Shown piece by piece: positions 51,991 to 63,600 of a stretch of DNA of 64,000 bases (position 1 is its first letter; each line of letters begins with the position of its first letter). The translations under genes and the position numbers were made by a program. Source of the stretch: Pseudo-nitzschia pungens (taxonomy: Eukaryota; Bacillariophyta; Bacillariophyceae; Bacillariales; Bacillariaceae). The stretch lies in NCBI GenBank assembly GCA_037355855.1, contig CM074760.1:4952501-5016500 (forward strand). The letters are read 5' to 3'. Below the pieces are notes generated by a model. The model did not search any database. It was not told the DNA's origin and worked only from the letters and a program-made list of their open reading frames with translations.

Positions 51991-53858
51991 CTATTCCTCA
52001 TAAGGCCACAGCGCTTGTGCTTCCTCCAGTGTTTTGATTTGCTCTGGGGACAGGTGTGCCTTGGCAATCTCCATCCTCTCATTCGTGATAGCTTTTGCTG
52101 TGTTTGAAAAATTTCCAAGATCCTCTGCCATTTTCTTTGTGACCTCTGTGTCTTTATGTGTGATATCCTCTTGCTGTAATTCCTTCAGTACAGAGTCATC
52201 CTCTTCAGTCCAATAAACTCCACCAACTGGGGGATCATCCTTCACTGCTACTACTGTAGTCAGTATCTCCTCTTTCTTCAGGCCAGTAGGCTTTTTCCTG
52301 AGCCTCCACTCATAAATTTTTTTCATGTCGTTCACTCGCAGCTTCACGAAGTTGCCGCTGCATGACTGAATTAGCGCTTTGCACTCTGCTTCCTTCACCG
52401 CATACACCTCTGCATGAGTTGTTGCAGATTCCATTGCTTCGATCTTGTTTTTGTGACGGGCTCTCTTGTCTGCAATATGCTGATCGTGACTGTTGTACGG
52501 TCTACCGCCTAGAACGATATATTTTTTCCCCGCAGTATTTGCCTTTGCAATTGCGTCTTGGATCTGACGCGCTGTAGTTGCTTCCCACCTCATAACTCGC
52601 TGAGATTTCTGCGGTGCTTCCTCCTGAACTATGTCTCCATCAAAACCAAAATCAATCAGCGTTTCGACATCTAAGGTGTTTTGTCCGTCAAGTTCCAATA
52701 GCTCTGCCGTTGCTGGATCCTTTGCTTTGTCAATATCTCCGTTTGGCAAAATCATGAGCTCAAGAACTATGGTACACTCGCCGAGACACTTTCGTGTGAA
52801 GAGACTAATTCCAACCTTCTCCCAAAAGAAAACGCTGCATTGAATGCAGACTCTAATTCCGTGGTCTCTCCTAATCCAAATACCATCACTGGATAGTCGC
52901 TCGCCCGTAAGGATCTCCCATCTAAATACCACGCTGCATGTAGTTTCTTCCTATTCTTGCGGCAGGCTGTCTTGGAGGGACTGTAGCTCCAGTCAGTAAC
53001 TTGCGTGATGTGAGTTGTGTTCGGTACTCCCGGTAATAGTAGCACACCCTTTTGGCTCAGTTCCTGTAAGAGCTCTTTGTCAAGACACCCAGGACCTGAA
53101 TCTACGATTAACAAAACCCATTTTCTGTTTGCTGGTTGTACGTCTGGGTACAATGGAACGAGACTTGTTAGAACGTACTTTCGAAACTCTGCACTGTCCT
53201 CCATACTGGCATTGGCATTGCAGTTTGCTGAGTGCAGCCGTTTAGTGATTTGTCTGAAGCCCCATATTCCTTTGCAGGTGCCTGCGTGATTCAGTTCATT
53301 AGTAAAGCTGTGGGAGTTTCATTTACTCTCTTCCGTTGTTACGGTGCTCTTCAGTTGAAAGTGTACTGGAATAGGATCTCCAGCGGTGGTACTTCCTCCG
53401 ATCATTGTACACCGTGAGCTGTTTTTGAAAGCCTTTGTTGCTCCCTTTGGCAAGGAGGCGCTGTGTGGACTGTACTCGATCACTGGATGACTGCCTGTGC
53501 GACTGCAGGTACCGTCAAGCGTTAATCCTGTCTTGTCAACGTTGAGGATACGGTGCAATTGACGGGGCAAGAATACAAGCTCCCCCGTTTGTCCATTGAA
53601 CTTCTCCATCTCAGTCAACAAGATATGTTTTGCACCAAGCGGCTCTTTGTAGATCTTTTCTGCTGCAGCATAAGACTCCTCATCTTTGTTCTTCTTCTTC
53701 TCCTTCATTGTCAAATCATACATCAACTGGGAATGACTCCTTCTTGGCTACTTCAGAGTAGTTAGTGCTGTCTCGCTGGCGTCGCCGGCGTCTACCGCGT
53801 CTGCATCATCGATGTTGATTGTTCTTTTGTTGTTGCCATTGGTGCTGCTGGGAGTCAT
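51991..53858 (-). pseudogene. pogo/CENP-B-like DDE transposase, broken
   Basis: A start fits ATG 53858-53856 (MTPSSTNGNNK), and the same frame reads to a TAG after about 36 codons, then continues. The catalytic core follows: NVDKTGL (first Asp), GGSTTAGDPIPVHF, a TGA at 53321-53319, LLIVDSGPGCLD (second Asp), PGVPNTTHITQVTDWSYSP (third acidic residue), a frameshift near 52800, and a Lys/Glu-rich tail ending at 51991. These phrases match the DDE_1 fold of pogo, jerky and CENP-B proteins. The usual N-terminal helix-turn-helix was not seen. It is most likely a dead transposon; its terminal repeats were not found. Confidence 0.68.
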
Positions 53859-54027
53859 GGTTGGGTTTAATGCAGCTAACAGCTACCACTTGCAGCGTTC
53901 GCAGTGGCTCTTCAACATTGGACCATTAAGGTCCCCGGGACCATTGTCCCCGGGGCATCGAAATAACAGATTGCATCCACACTGCTTGCCAGAGATCATA
54001 GTACCTCAAGTAGTGCAGCTGGAGCAA
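53859..54027. other. short spacer, no gene
   Basis: Contains the self-complementary phrase GGTCCCCGGGACC near 53931. No coding signal. Confidence 0.4.
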
Positions 54028-54285
54028 TTACCACATGCATCGAGCGCAGTGGGCTTTCAAAGCCGGACCATTCAACGGTTTGGTGAATAAGTCAGCAATA
54101 TCGGTCCAGCCAGGCTCCTTTGCAATTCGGATTGCGCAAGCAGCAATAGACTCTTTTGCCTTATGGTATGCAAAGCTGTTGTGCTTCTTGTTGCATGGAC
54201 TCTTTGGTCTTGTAACGGTCTTCGCCACAATCTCATAGCTCCTGGTAGGACCACAGTAATACAAGATATTGATCCAAACTCGCAT
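54028..54285 (-). pseudogene. Copia beta RNase H C-terminal remnant
   Basis: Encodes KKHNSFAYHKAKESIA, IRIAKEPGWTDIADLFTKPL and the terminal CMW before TAA 54030-54028. It is nearly the same as 27413-27844. Upstream the match becomes irregular. Confidence 0.8.
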
Positions 54286-55639
54286 GGATCACACAATATA
54301 TCACAGTTGGACCACACCGTCCCCGAACTGACTGCTGACAGTTCATTCATCGTGTTTAACATGACGCAGCTGAGAGGTTGATTCAGCTGTTCTTGTGTAT
54401 CCGCTGTTCGTACAGCTCGCGTCCTGCTTGGGCTCAGCTGAGAGGTTGTTTCAGCTGTTAATCGCGATCAAGCTGTCCCCGGAACAGTATAACTGCAACT
54501 GTTCCACTCGGTTTATTCGTAGGAACGCTTCTCCAATCGTTATCGTAGGTCCGAAATAAAACGCGCTGCTCCTGCAACTCGTTTATTCGGTCGTTTCGTT
54601 TGATCATGAGCAAGCTCTCCAACGCGGAGCTATTCCAATAGTCTGCATGGGATCGCTTGTCACTTCTTGGCATCAATCCATATCATGCGGCAATTCGAAT
54701 CATGCTGCTTGTCCTGTCATACTGTCTTTTGAACAGCAGCTCCTGATTCGTAGATCATATCGATTTGTAGATCATATCGATTCGTAGATCATATATTCAA
54801 AACCACGCTGCTCCTGTAACAGGACAACCGGTTCAACCGTTTGGTTGTCCCCGGAACAGCAGTTCTGTATTCGTTGTAGTATCAGACATATAGCAGTTCT
54901 GATGCCACAGTTTCAATACTGGTCTCTGGACTGAATAGTTCGGTCCTTGCATTGGACTGAATTGAATAGTTTTTGGTCGATGCATCCAATCGATACAGCA
55001 ATTAGCGTTGTTCGAAGTACCTCAGGCACTGCTAGTTCTGCACGAGGCAGACACCAAGCGGTATCTAGCTGTCGTCTAATATAACTCCAACTTCAATGCT
55101 GTTGCTGTTTGTAATTCTTCTGTTCTGTGAGCAACGCCGTTATCTTTCATGTTGCACGCAACTCCGTTGCGCTTCCATTGTTCAGCCTAGTAGTATTCAA
55201 CCTGTAACAGGGACAGCATGTCCCCGTATCAGTATCATTCCACATATACAGGCTTGACTCTTGCAAGGCTCGTACTCGAATAAATCACTGTTTAGTTCGC
55301 TTGCGGCGGCTCCAACCATATGAGCGTACGCATGCTTTGCTGTAGCGTCGGCGCTCCACCTCTAACAGAGACCACACGTCCCTGTAGCTGGAGTGATCAT
55401 ATGCGCATTGCTGTAACTCGTCACACGCAACTCCGTTACGCTCCTTCGTATTGATCCAAGCGCTGTAACACGCAAGCTGTAACATGTCACTCCAGCAGTA
55501 CGCCACCTGTTACTTCTTTGCATAGCATGGCATCGCGCTCTGCTGTGCATTCCTTGAACGTCCCTATACTGAGGGCTCCTTGGTAGAACTGAACATGCTC
55601 TCAGCAATGATATTTGCAGTGTGCTGCTCCACCGTACCA
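54286..55639. other. degraded Copia internal DNA, no RT
   Basis: Inverted homologue of about 25990-27410, with ATCATATCGATTCGTAG repeats near 54750-54800. No catalytic RT motif. Confidence 0.55.
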
Positions 55640-55849
55640 TCAGGGGCTGCAAATCATCTTGGATTTCACTGCTTGGTCAAATGAGTCCATATAAAACTTG
55701 ACATCATGGGGACGCCATTCTTCTCCAGTAACAGCGTGGACTGTGTTAGTGCTTGCAGGCATGGCCGTCTCGTTCAGAATCCAGTGGCAATCTCCGCCTC
55801 CGAATCTATCACCGCACGGCCAAGCCATCGTCCCAGCTTTTCGGTCCCA
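55640..55849 (-). pseudogene. Copia beta integrase-RT linker
   Basis: Encodes CHWILNETAMPASTN, HAVTGEEWRPHD and FYMDSFDQAVK, as at 25430-25560 in copy alpha. Joined to the integrase by a frame change. Confidence 0.65.
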
Positions 55850-56650
55850 TCAGAGATCAACCCAATAGGCGAAACCATACCATTCATGGGCTTGGTACAG
55901 AGATATGTCTGGCATGTACCCATGTACAATTTCGAACGGCGTTCGGCCCATCGTCATAGGATTAGCCGTGCGTTGGCGGATTGCAGCAACGAGCTCTCCG
56001 CAGAAAGCCCACAGGCGCTTGGGGGATCGCTTCCGGGCCGTCTTCTTGCGGATGCTTCTGCTGATATGTCCGATGCTGAGCTCCGCGCGATTCTGGAAGG
56101 GGCATCTTGGCTGGATGAAGGTCTGGTGGATATGGTTTTTGCTGACAACCTTATTCCATGGGGTATTGTAAGTTCCGGGAGCTCCTTGCTCTCGAGCGCC
56201 ATCAGATATCAAATGTTCGGGGATGCCAACATCATGGATGAAAATCTTCAGTCCTTCATACGCTTGTTTCTTGCCCTGTATAGGTATAAACTCATCGTAT
56301 CCCTTACCATTACTGAAAACTTGGGCGGCTGAATCTTGTCGCATGATGCTTGGGACCTTTGCCATCCAGGTGTCGGTGTACCATTTGCCAGCCGCAATTC
56401 GCTTGTTTCTGAAGCTCTGCGTTGGCAGACGGCGAACGAGGGAATGTAGCGGATTCCGGAATCCCTTCTGCGTCGTGACTTGAAGAGTATCCGCAGCCTT
56501 TCTCGGGGACACATCCCAAATTTTTGGACAGACGGTCGGAATCAATCTTGCAGTATCGTTTGGTGTCGATCGTCGGGCCCCACTTGGCTCGTCTGGCGAT
56601 AGTGTCGAGCTCTGAATCGACTGGTTCGACTGCATCGTCCCATCGAACAT
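55850..56650 (-). pseudogene. Copia beta integrase core
   Basis: 266-codon open stretch with Copia integrase signatures in order: KWYTDTWMAK (first Asp), AQVFSNGKGYDEF, FIHDVGIPEHLISDGAREQ (second Asp), FQNRAELSIGHI (Glu), then RSPKRLWAFCGELVAAIRQRT and GRTPFEIVHGYMPDISLY. The triad is intact, but the frame lacks a proper start (it begins within integrase) and shifts at both ends. Copy alpha lacks the first two Asp segments. Confidence 0.8.
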
Positions 56651-57188
56651 GCTTGTAAACGGATGACAGGCATACGGGAGAACTGCAACTGCAACGGGGA
56701 TCCAATTCGAAGCGCTCGCGGCCGTCGGTGTAGGCGCGCTCGTACAAAGGGGTATGCAGGGCGTTGATTGTAAGACTTGGAACTGTATCCTTGTCTAAAT
56801 CCTCGTCTACATCGTCCCCGCAAGTCTTCAAGGAATCGCCCGAAAAGAGAGAAGATAGCCGCGCATCCAGATGGGAGTCGGATGCGAGTGCACATGGGGT
56901 CAGATCACGGTGGGTACAGAGTTGCCGGAGACTCCGCAGCTTGTACTTCTCATAGCAATTATGCTGTGGCAGGATCAGCTCGTCGCTCCGAAGAGGCTTG
57001 TCGTACAAATGGGGACTGAAGTTGGACCGTGTTTCGACGGGCTCCAACTTGCGCTTGTTCGTCTTGGGCCTCTTGGACTGTGTCTTGGATTGGTGCATGA
57101 CAGGGTTCTCAATTGGTGGCCCGATTCCTGCTTCGATCGTGGACACGGGGGTCTCAATCGGTGTAGGTTCGATTCCTGCTGTAGGCAC
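56504..57188 (-). pseudogene. Copia beta pre-integrase region
   Basis: Frame different from the integrase core: PTAGIEPTPIETP, LEPVETRSNFSPHLYDKPL, GDSLKTCGDDVDEDLDKD, ALHTPLYERAY, RWDDAVEPVDSELDTIARRAKWG and PTIDTKR. It reads towards the integrase N-terminus and then shifts near 56500. It probably corresponds to the Gag/protease-to-integrase region; no protease DSG/DTG was seen. Confidence 0.55.
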
Positions 57189-57289
57189 ATTGTCTGTCGG
57201 GGTATTAACTTTGGTCTGTTGTTGCTGTTGTTACTGTACGGCAGAAACAAACTTGGTCGAGTCGGGGAAATAAGGATGTGATTGGTCAA

Positions 57290-58489
57290 TTTTTGATTAT
57301 GCTTGCTGGAATTTGGGACTCATTGGGTCTCATGGTTAATTCCTGGTAGCAATTACATGGTCACAGGTCTCCATCTCGTGCTTCGTGGGGCGCCTGGAAA
57401 ACAACACCATGCAGCATGAGCTTAACATCCAGTGTCAGGGGTTCCTTCACCTTCATCTCTATCGGGTGATTTGGAATCATACTGTCTTGGCATCTCGTCC
57501 ACAAGATTGCGACCACAATCCTTAATTCGGTTGGGGCATTTCAGGCTGTGCTGTAGCCTGTCCCCAAAAATATAAAGTTTCATGGAAGTAAATCAACCAA
57601 AATCATGCTGACGGGAGTCGCCTGAGTACTTGGAGTCCGTGATGGTCTTAGTATCAATCTGCGTCTGGTGATTGCAGCAGCATGCTGCCCGTGCTTTACA
57701 CAGCTCCGCTGTGAACTAGGCGCACATGCCTTTGGTCACATCCCGTATCCTCTATCCTTGTAAGTCACGAGCGTTGTGACGTCACATTGCTCCTTACATT
57801 AGGTCATGTTCAATTCAGCGTGCCCTGTCTACTAACAATGCGCTGCGAGTCCAAGCTGCGCTTGTTCCTCTGCTCCATCCAATGCGACTTCAGGTTGCGC
57901 CTGTTCTAACGCTACGCATCCAGGCTGCGTTTGTTCCCTTGCTTTCGCCAATCCTTTAGCTGCTGTAGGCTTCTCTCCTGTTAGGGCATCGATGTTGTCC
58001 TCTTGTTGCTGCTACTGCTCTTTCGCCGCAAGGACGGACATAAACCATATTGTCTCCGATGTTCTTCAAGGAACGTCTAGCATCCACTGTGAATCGATCC
58101 GTTGCTATTGATCTTTGGCTATCGATCTTGGCTACATCAATCGGTTGGTATCGTGCCGTTGGTACTATCGATTCGTGGCTGTAAATCCTCGTTCCGGAAT
58201 ACAGCAATCGCTCCGGTTTGGGCGTCCGCTCGTAAGGCAATCTTTCTTGTAGATCAGTTGTCGGGCACTACCGATGACACCTTCTCTTCTGTTACGAGCA
58301 AAGGTGGGCTTCTTGTTGAGGATACTGGTGGTTTCAGGGCTTCTTTTTGCAAGTACCTGCAAACATACAGGCCTTTCGGCCGTCAAGCGTCATAGACACT
58401 CAGATTCGCTGTCTATAAGAAATACAGGTCCGCTGATGCTGCTGCCGCTGCTGATGCCACCGCTCGTGCCCCTGCTCCTGCTCGATCTC
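57290..58489. other. Copia beta module matching 23300-24790, unrecognised
   Basis: Inverted and diverged relative of the alpha module: minus-strand ORFs carry ILNKKPTFARNRREGVIGSARQLIY near 58250-58320. A GCTGCTGATGCCACCGCTCG phrase at 58447 matches the Ala-rich segment of the 22272 ORF, here on the plus strand, so at least one inversion or junction lies near 58440-58490. Confidence 0.5.
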
Positions 58490-58868
58490 AGATCCAAAGG
58501 TTGAGGTCTCGACAGTGGTCTGGCGTTTGCTGAACCACGGGATAGGGGCCCTGTTCAGGAATATAATAATTCCTGTATGGGATTTTCTTGTTGCCTTGCA
58601 TCCAGCATGATCGGCGTCAACAAAACAACTCATATTTACCGCCTTCCCAAGCGCTTCAGGGGCATCTGGCGGCAACACCTCCTTGGCGTCTGGGTAGAAT
58701 TCACTCCAGTCGCAATCAGGGAATCTGGTCTCACCCACTTCAGGACGCGTCTCGTCAAATACTAGCTTGGATCATGCATGCGCCTTGAGATAAGCGAACA
58801 TGTGCAATACTTGATTCAAATGCCCTGTTCTTGCTTGCGCTAGGTATCTAGACATGAGAGATACAGGC
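58490..58868 (-). pseudogene. Copia RT end and RNase H start
   Basis: Encodes SLMSRYLAQARTGHLNQVLH and FAYLKAH, DWSEFYPDAKEVLPPDAPE, CFVDADHAGCKATRKSHTGI and WFSKRQTTVETSTFGSE, the typical Copia RT-to-RNase H boundary. A TGA follows FAYLKAHA. It is cut off at 58868 by the G3 LTR. Confidence 0.8.
58864..58868 (+). repeat. candidate G3 target-site duplication CAGGC
   Basis: Five bases before the G3 LTR. The partner should lie beyond the right window edge, so it is unconfirmed. Confidence 0.4.
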
Positions 58869-59167
58869 TGTTACGGTCTAGAGTAGAATTTTCGGAGTAG
58901 TATGAAATTGTGAATGTTTAGATACTTTACGGAATATTGTTACGTGAATTGAAAATGTAAACATAAAAATTGAGGTTGCGAGCATAGCCACATTTTGGCA
59001 TGCTCTTGCCATAAATGTTGATTCATTGTTGGTTCTCACGATTAGGCATATATCACCTTCTGGGACTCAACCGAAACGTATTCATGATTGGATATATAAT
59101 ATTCGATTCCCATATGGGATTCGTTTAATTATTCATTCGTGACTGCTAGCTACGCTAGCCCGTCACA
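58869..59167 (-). repeat. G3 3' LTR
   Basis: 299 bp; on the minus strand it begins TGTGACGGGC and ends CCGTAACA. About 90% similar to the G2 LTRs by eye. Confidence 0.92.
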
Positions 59168-59197
59168 TAGTGCCCCATGATTGAACGAACCCCATAC

Positions 59198-60938
59198 TTA
59201 AGCTGACCAATGGATTGCTGAACTGTCGGAAGCGTCCGTTGGGACCTCTTTATAAGGGGTCAACTTTTGCATGTTGACTGTCTCGATGACCGTTGGAGTC
59301 TTCTGAATCTTAACAGTACCATTATCATGGACTTGGGCAATAGTGAATGGTCCTGTCTTTCGAGGCTGTAGTTTGTCCGGATCTGGTTCTTGAATCCATA
59401 CCTTCTCGTTGGGTTGAAAGGTATGTTCCTTGCGCTTGGCGTTGTCTCTGAGCAGAGCCTTGTTAATACCTTGCTGTCGAAGCTGCTGGAGAGCTAATAG
59501 ATTCGATGTTAATGGTAGATCAACCAGCATATCCCGACTGTATACTAGGGACCCTGGAGATGCTTGGAGAGCTGCATTGACAGCACACCTGGAAGCATGC
59601 ATGCAGGTCGAGAGGGCATTATCCATGAGCTGACTGGCTCTGGTGTTGACTTGAGGGGGATTAACATGGACTAGAACTCTGAGAATATCAGCGACTGTAT
59701 GATGGACGCGTTCACAGATGGCATTTGACTGGGGATTCTTCACTGTGGTTGGAATGGACTGAATCCCATACTGTTTGAGAGTAGTCTGGAACTCAGCCCC
59801 TAGGAATTCTCCACCATTGTCATGAACACATCTGATAGGTCTTGGGTATCTTGAGAGCCAGCAGTTCTTGAATTGATCTGATACATGCTGTGAGGACTTA
59901 TCTCTGATTCTGATAATCTCCAGGAGGTTAGTTACCGGATCTATACAGGTGAGGGCCTTGAAGTTGTAGTTCTTGCCTTGCGCTGTAATTTTCCATGGTC
60001 CTATGAGATCAACGTGTACCTCATAGAATGGGGATAATGGCGCTTCCTTTGGTGGTAGTTTGCCATACTGGGAGTTCTGGTTCTTGTATTTGATGCAATG
60101 GTCTGGGCATATGTAGGACTTGCATAAACTGGTTAGATTATCAGCATAGAATCGGGCTGAAATAGTCTGTTGTAATCTGGTGGATCCACAATGACCCAAT
60201 AGGAGATGGTACCATTTGATGGTATCATTAATGAGAGATGCTGGTATGTAGATTCTCCAGCATTCAGGATTGGATTGGTTCGCGTAACAAAGTATCTTGT
60301 TGCCTTCCAATTCTTGGTAGAAGAAGGCTTTCGATTGGTTCTTGAACTTGATGGTAGGATCTTTTTGCTGATGAAGATATATATCTGAGTAGTTCACCGG
60401 GCATTCTACCTCTTGACTGTTAGGTAGGTTGATAAGGCACTCATTATTCAGCAGACAGGCTTGAAGTTCCTGATCTGCGTCATTGCATAAGTGCTGAAAT
60501 AGGTTGGGGAACTCTGCTAGAAACAGTTCTTCATCTTGCTTGGGGACTTCAAGTTTCAAAAAATCAATAAGGGTGCCCTTACCAAGGGCTTCTTTCTTCC
60601 CCACAGTAGGTGGATCCATCCGGGGGAGCCTGGAGAAGGCGTCAGCAAGAACATTCTTCTTGCCTTCCACATAGGTGAGGTTAACCCTGAATTCTTCAAG
60701 GAATAGTCTCCACCGGAGGACTCGTTGGACTGATAGGGTCCTGAACGTAAGGTTCTTGTGGTCGGTGTATACATTAATAACGCCACCAAGTAGCATTTTC
60801 CCGTACTCTTTGCAGCAGAGTACTATGGCTAGGAGTTCTTTCTCCATGGTTGTATAATTCTTTTGGGCATCAGATAGTTTCTTGGACCAGTATGCAATAG
60901 GCTTGCCGTCCTGTAGTATGATAGCAGCACCAAGTTGC
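59198..60938 (-). CDS. G3 pol, C-terminal part (RNase H to integrase), open frame cut by G4
   Basis: Runs without a stop from the G4 junction to the end at 59198. It includes RNase H from LGAAII onward, integrase with HLLLGHCGSTR, HVDLIGP, HDNGGEF and NAICERV, and the GPF module. G2 has a stop in the last region; G3 does not. The N-terminal parts (gag, protease, RT) must lie beyond 64000 if present. No start codon of its own. Confidence 0.9.
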
Positions 60939-61309
60939 TGTAACATGCTGGCGTAGCCTTACTACGAAAGGCTTCTAAATGATTATTGAATCCCGCATGT
61001 ACTCCAATATATATGATATTCATGTACATATAACAAACATGTACTGAATATTCAACGTACAAGGGAACACATACAATTCGATACTGATTGGATACTCAAA
61101 TATCAAGATAAACAAAGATTCCCGTGACTCGCTGATTATTGATATTATGCCCGACGAACATTATTATTGTTCGATCGCTCATTCATCCCATACTCAAGAA
61201 ATCATTCCCATCTCGTAAAGTATTCAACCATTCACAATTTTATAATTATTCTTTATTAAAATACCTCTATCGCGTACCACTCCATCTAATTCTACCCTAG
61301 AGTGTTACA
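60939..61309 (+). repeat. G4 5' LTR
   Basis: Begins TGTAACATGCTGGCG and ends AGTGTTACA. Only the ends resemble the G1 LTR. Confidence 0.93.
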
Positions 61310-61322
61310 CAGTAATTACTGT
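61309..61322 (+). promoter_or_regulatory. palindromic candidate primer-binding site of G4
   Basis: ACAGTAATTACTGT followed by CCGCTT, exactly as in G1. Confidence 0.5.
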
Positions 61323-61647
61323 CCGCTTGAAAGTAGAACAGAACCAATTCAGTACTGAATCCAAAACAACCTTTATCCTAAACAACAGGGATACATCGAT
61401 ACCCTGACAAGCAAAATCCTACAATTGGAACCTCCGAAAGAATCGAAAATCGAGAAACAAGAACCGAGCGAACGAAACGATCGATATCTACGAAACGATC
61501 GATATCTACGAAACAACCAATACGATCGAAGCAAGAACTTCTGAACCGATCGAACGCAAAATCGATCGCAAACCGAATCGATCGAACTCTTCCAAAGAAA
61601 GCAATTCAAATCTCCGATCGATCGATACGACCGAACGCTACGAAACC

Positions 61648-62724
61648 ATGGCAGGATTATACAGAGATCCTCCAATCCCTTACAAGAGAGCCTTCGACAG
61701 CTCCAATCCCAAGCTTGTTACACTAACAGTTTACAACGCCGAAGACCAAGAAGACAGCGTCAAAGTCCCTCTATTCACCGACACAGGAGGACTAGAAGAA
61801 CTCCTACATACAGAAGAAGCCTTCCAAAATGCGGCGGAAGATCTTGATATATCAGCAACTAAATACATCAAATACTTTGGCCGATTTCTATCTGTTAACG
61901 CCCAAACCAAGTGGAGGTCCTTAACGAGACAAGGATATCCACAAACACTAAATGGATACAAGCGAGCAATTTCAGCCTTCATCAAGCAAGAACATTGCAG
62001 CGCCGAAGATGCAAAAGACATCATGCATGCTTATCTCCAAAGCTCCGGATCATGCAAGAAGCCAAGCAACGTATCATGCAAAGACCATGCAGACCGAATG
62101 AAACAGCTCTTCAAATACACTGCAAAACTACAAGGCTTTGCAGCGGATCTAAACCACTTACAACAGATGACAGTCTTGCTCCACAGCTTCCCAAATGAAT
62201 GGATTGAAGACTACTGCAGAATCCATAGTGGAATCAGACATTACGCCACCGTGCAATTTATAGTGGACCATATGAGCTCCCTTGATCGATTGAGCAAAAG
62301 AAACTCCAATCCATACGATTTCGATATCAACAGCGTCAGCAATTCTGAAAGCAACAACGCAGATAACGATTCGGACGCTGAAAGCAACAACAGCTCTAAT
62401 TCAGACAGTAACAGCGACTCTGACTCTGAAGAAGAAGAAGACGAGAGCAACACTAATTCCAGCAAGCGCAAGTACAATAACCCTTGCAGAATTGCAGGAC
62501 ACGACCATGATTGGTCTGAATGTCCAAGAAATAAATATTCCAAAAGAAGTAAGAGCAATAGCAGCAACAACAGTACTGCTTCGGCTCCTAGCAATGAAAC
62601 TGGAAGCACTGCTTCCAATGAATCCTTCCAAGCTTACATCAGACAAGCAATGCAATCCTATTGCATGGAGAACGGAGGACGCATCGAAAGAAACTTCGAT
62701 GGCAGTCCTACATGGCAACCATAG
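61648..62724 (+). CDS. G4 Gag protein, 358 aa, intact
   Basis: ATG 61648 in context ACCATGG; begins MAGLYRDPP like the other gags. N-terminal capsid-like helical region (residues about 1-215, with VPLFTDTGGLEELL and VSCKDHADRM), a Ser/Asn/Asp/Glu-rich acidic linker (about 225-270), then the C-x4-H-x-H-x4-C motif (CRIAGHDHDWSEC, about 282-294) and a Ser/Asn-rich tail. It differs from G1 Gag across the whole length, so it is a separate subfamily. The only undamaged gag in the window. It ends at TAG 62722-62724, followed by CAG CCA. Confidence 0.93.
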   Translation: MAGLYRDPPIPYKRAFDSSNPKLVTLTVYNAEDQEDSVKVPLFTDTGGLEELLHTEEAFQNAAEDLDISATKYIKYFGRFLSVNAQTKWRSLTRQGYPQTLNGYKRAISAFIKQEHCSAEDAKDIMHAYLQSSGSCKKPSNVSCKDHADRMKQLFKYTAKLQGFAADLNHLQQMTVLLHSFPNEWIEDYCRIHSGIRHYATVQFIVDHMSSLDRLSKRNSNPYDFDINSVSNSESNNADNDSDAESNNSSNSDSNSDSDSEEEEDESNTNSSKRKYNNPCRIAGHDHDWSECPRNKYSKRSKSNSSNNSTASAPSNETGSTASNESFQAYIRQAMQSYCMENGGRIERNFDGSPTWQP

Positions 62725-62730
62725 CAGCCA
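62722..62730 (+). promoter_or_regulatory. TAG CAG CCA at the end of G4 gag (readthrough-type context)
   Basis: Fits the UAG-CARYYA pattern known from tobamovirus-type readthrough. In G4 the downstream frame is not pol, so here it could only be a remnant. Confidence 0.35.
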
Positions 62731-63600
62731 CTAAAACCAAACAACAAACAAAAGGATCACGAATCCAGGATCACGATATCCACCGCACCGTGCCTTCAGC
62801 GCCACTGGCCCTGATTGCCAGTACAGCACTGCTGTCTGGGATGACGCATGGAGGAGAACTCCCAGAAAGGAGGGAAGGAACCTACAGAGATGAGCCCTGT
62901 TGCAAACAAAATGTTCGAACTAAATCAAAAGCGCTCAGTCCGATCCACAGTGACGGCAACAACAATCAACCAAATAAAAACAACAATAAAGATTCAATTA
63001 TGGCAAAAGAAAGAATCAAACAGCAATAAAAGATCTGGACGCAGATCGGTTCGGACGCGAACCAAATTGCAATGGGTACAGACGCTAACGCCTTGAATCA
63101 TGAATCAATCAATCGAATCGAATCGAATCATATATCGATATCGATATCGATAAGGGTACAGACGCAAAACAAATAAAGGGTACAACAGCAATAACAAGGC
63201 CAACCTTGTTCCGGAAAAATGAATAGTCCACAGGGAGCTCCAAAGATAAAAGAGCAATCCCACAAGAACCATATTCAAAACCCACAGAGGTGCTCTGGAG
63301 TTACAAAATCCAAAACTCCGGTAGACTGCTGCAAACACACCCAAATAAAGACCGGCAAAGTATACGGCAAATCGCAACTGAATTTAACATCCATTCAACT
63401 GCTAACAATGCGTCCCTTCTCTGCTTTAACAAATCGCAGATACGGCAAGCAACATCCAACGCTCTGGCTTTTCACCTACCTAAACTCCGATCTCGACATC
63501 AGGAGGTGTTTTTATGCCTACCAAGAGCAATAAGAGCAATCGCTTTCACATCAATCAATCAACATTCAAATCAGCTCCACTACCTCGAGAGGTACATCAC
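62725..63600 (+). pseudogene. G4 pol head (protease region), decayed
   Basis: ASTALLSGMTHGGELP near 62818-62865 matches the start of G1 pol. Further on, patches match G1 at about 3200-3400 (CCAAAACTCC, CTGCTG-AAACAC). The reading frame is shifted relative to gag and breaks. Protease DSG, RT and integrase are absent. Confidence 0.7.

Larger units (their letters stand above)
54028..58868 (-). mobile_element. Copia relic, rearranged (copy beta)
   Basis: On the minus strand the order is: a piece of RT/RNase H (58868-58490), an unrecognised module (58390-57290), pre-integrase (57188-56500), integrase (56650-55850), integrase-RT linker (55850-55640), degraded DNA, and the RNase H end (54285-54028). 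Most of it pairs with Copia alpha 23300-27844. No LTR is seen, and G3 cuts it at 58868. Confidence 0.75.
58869..60938 (-). mobile_element. Ty3/gypsy element G3, 3' part, minus strand
   Basis: LTR (58869-59167) plus the 3' part of pol. The rest is displaced to the right by G4, which was inserted at 60938/60939 and extends past the window. Same LTR subfamily as G2. Confidence 0.93.
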
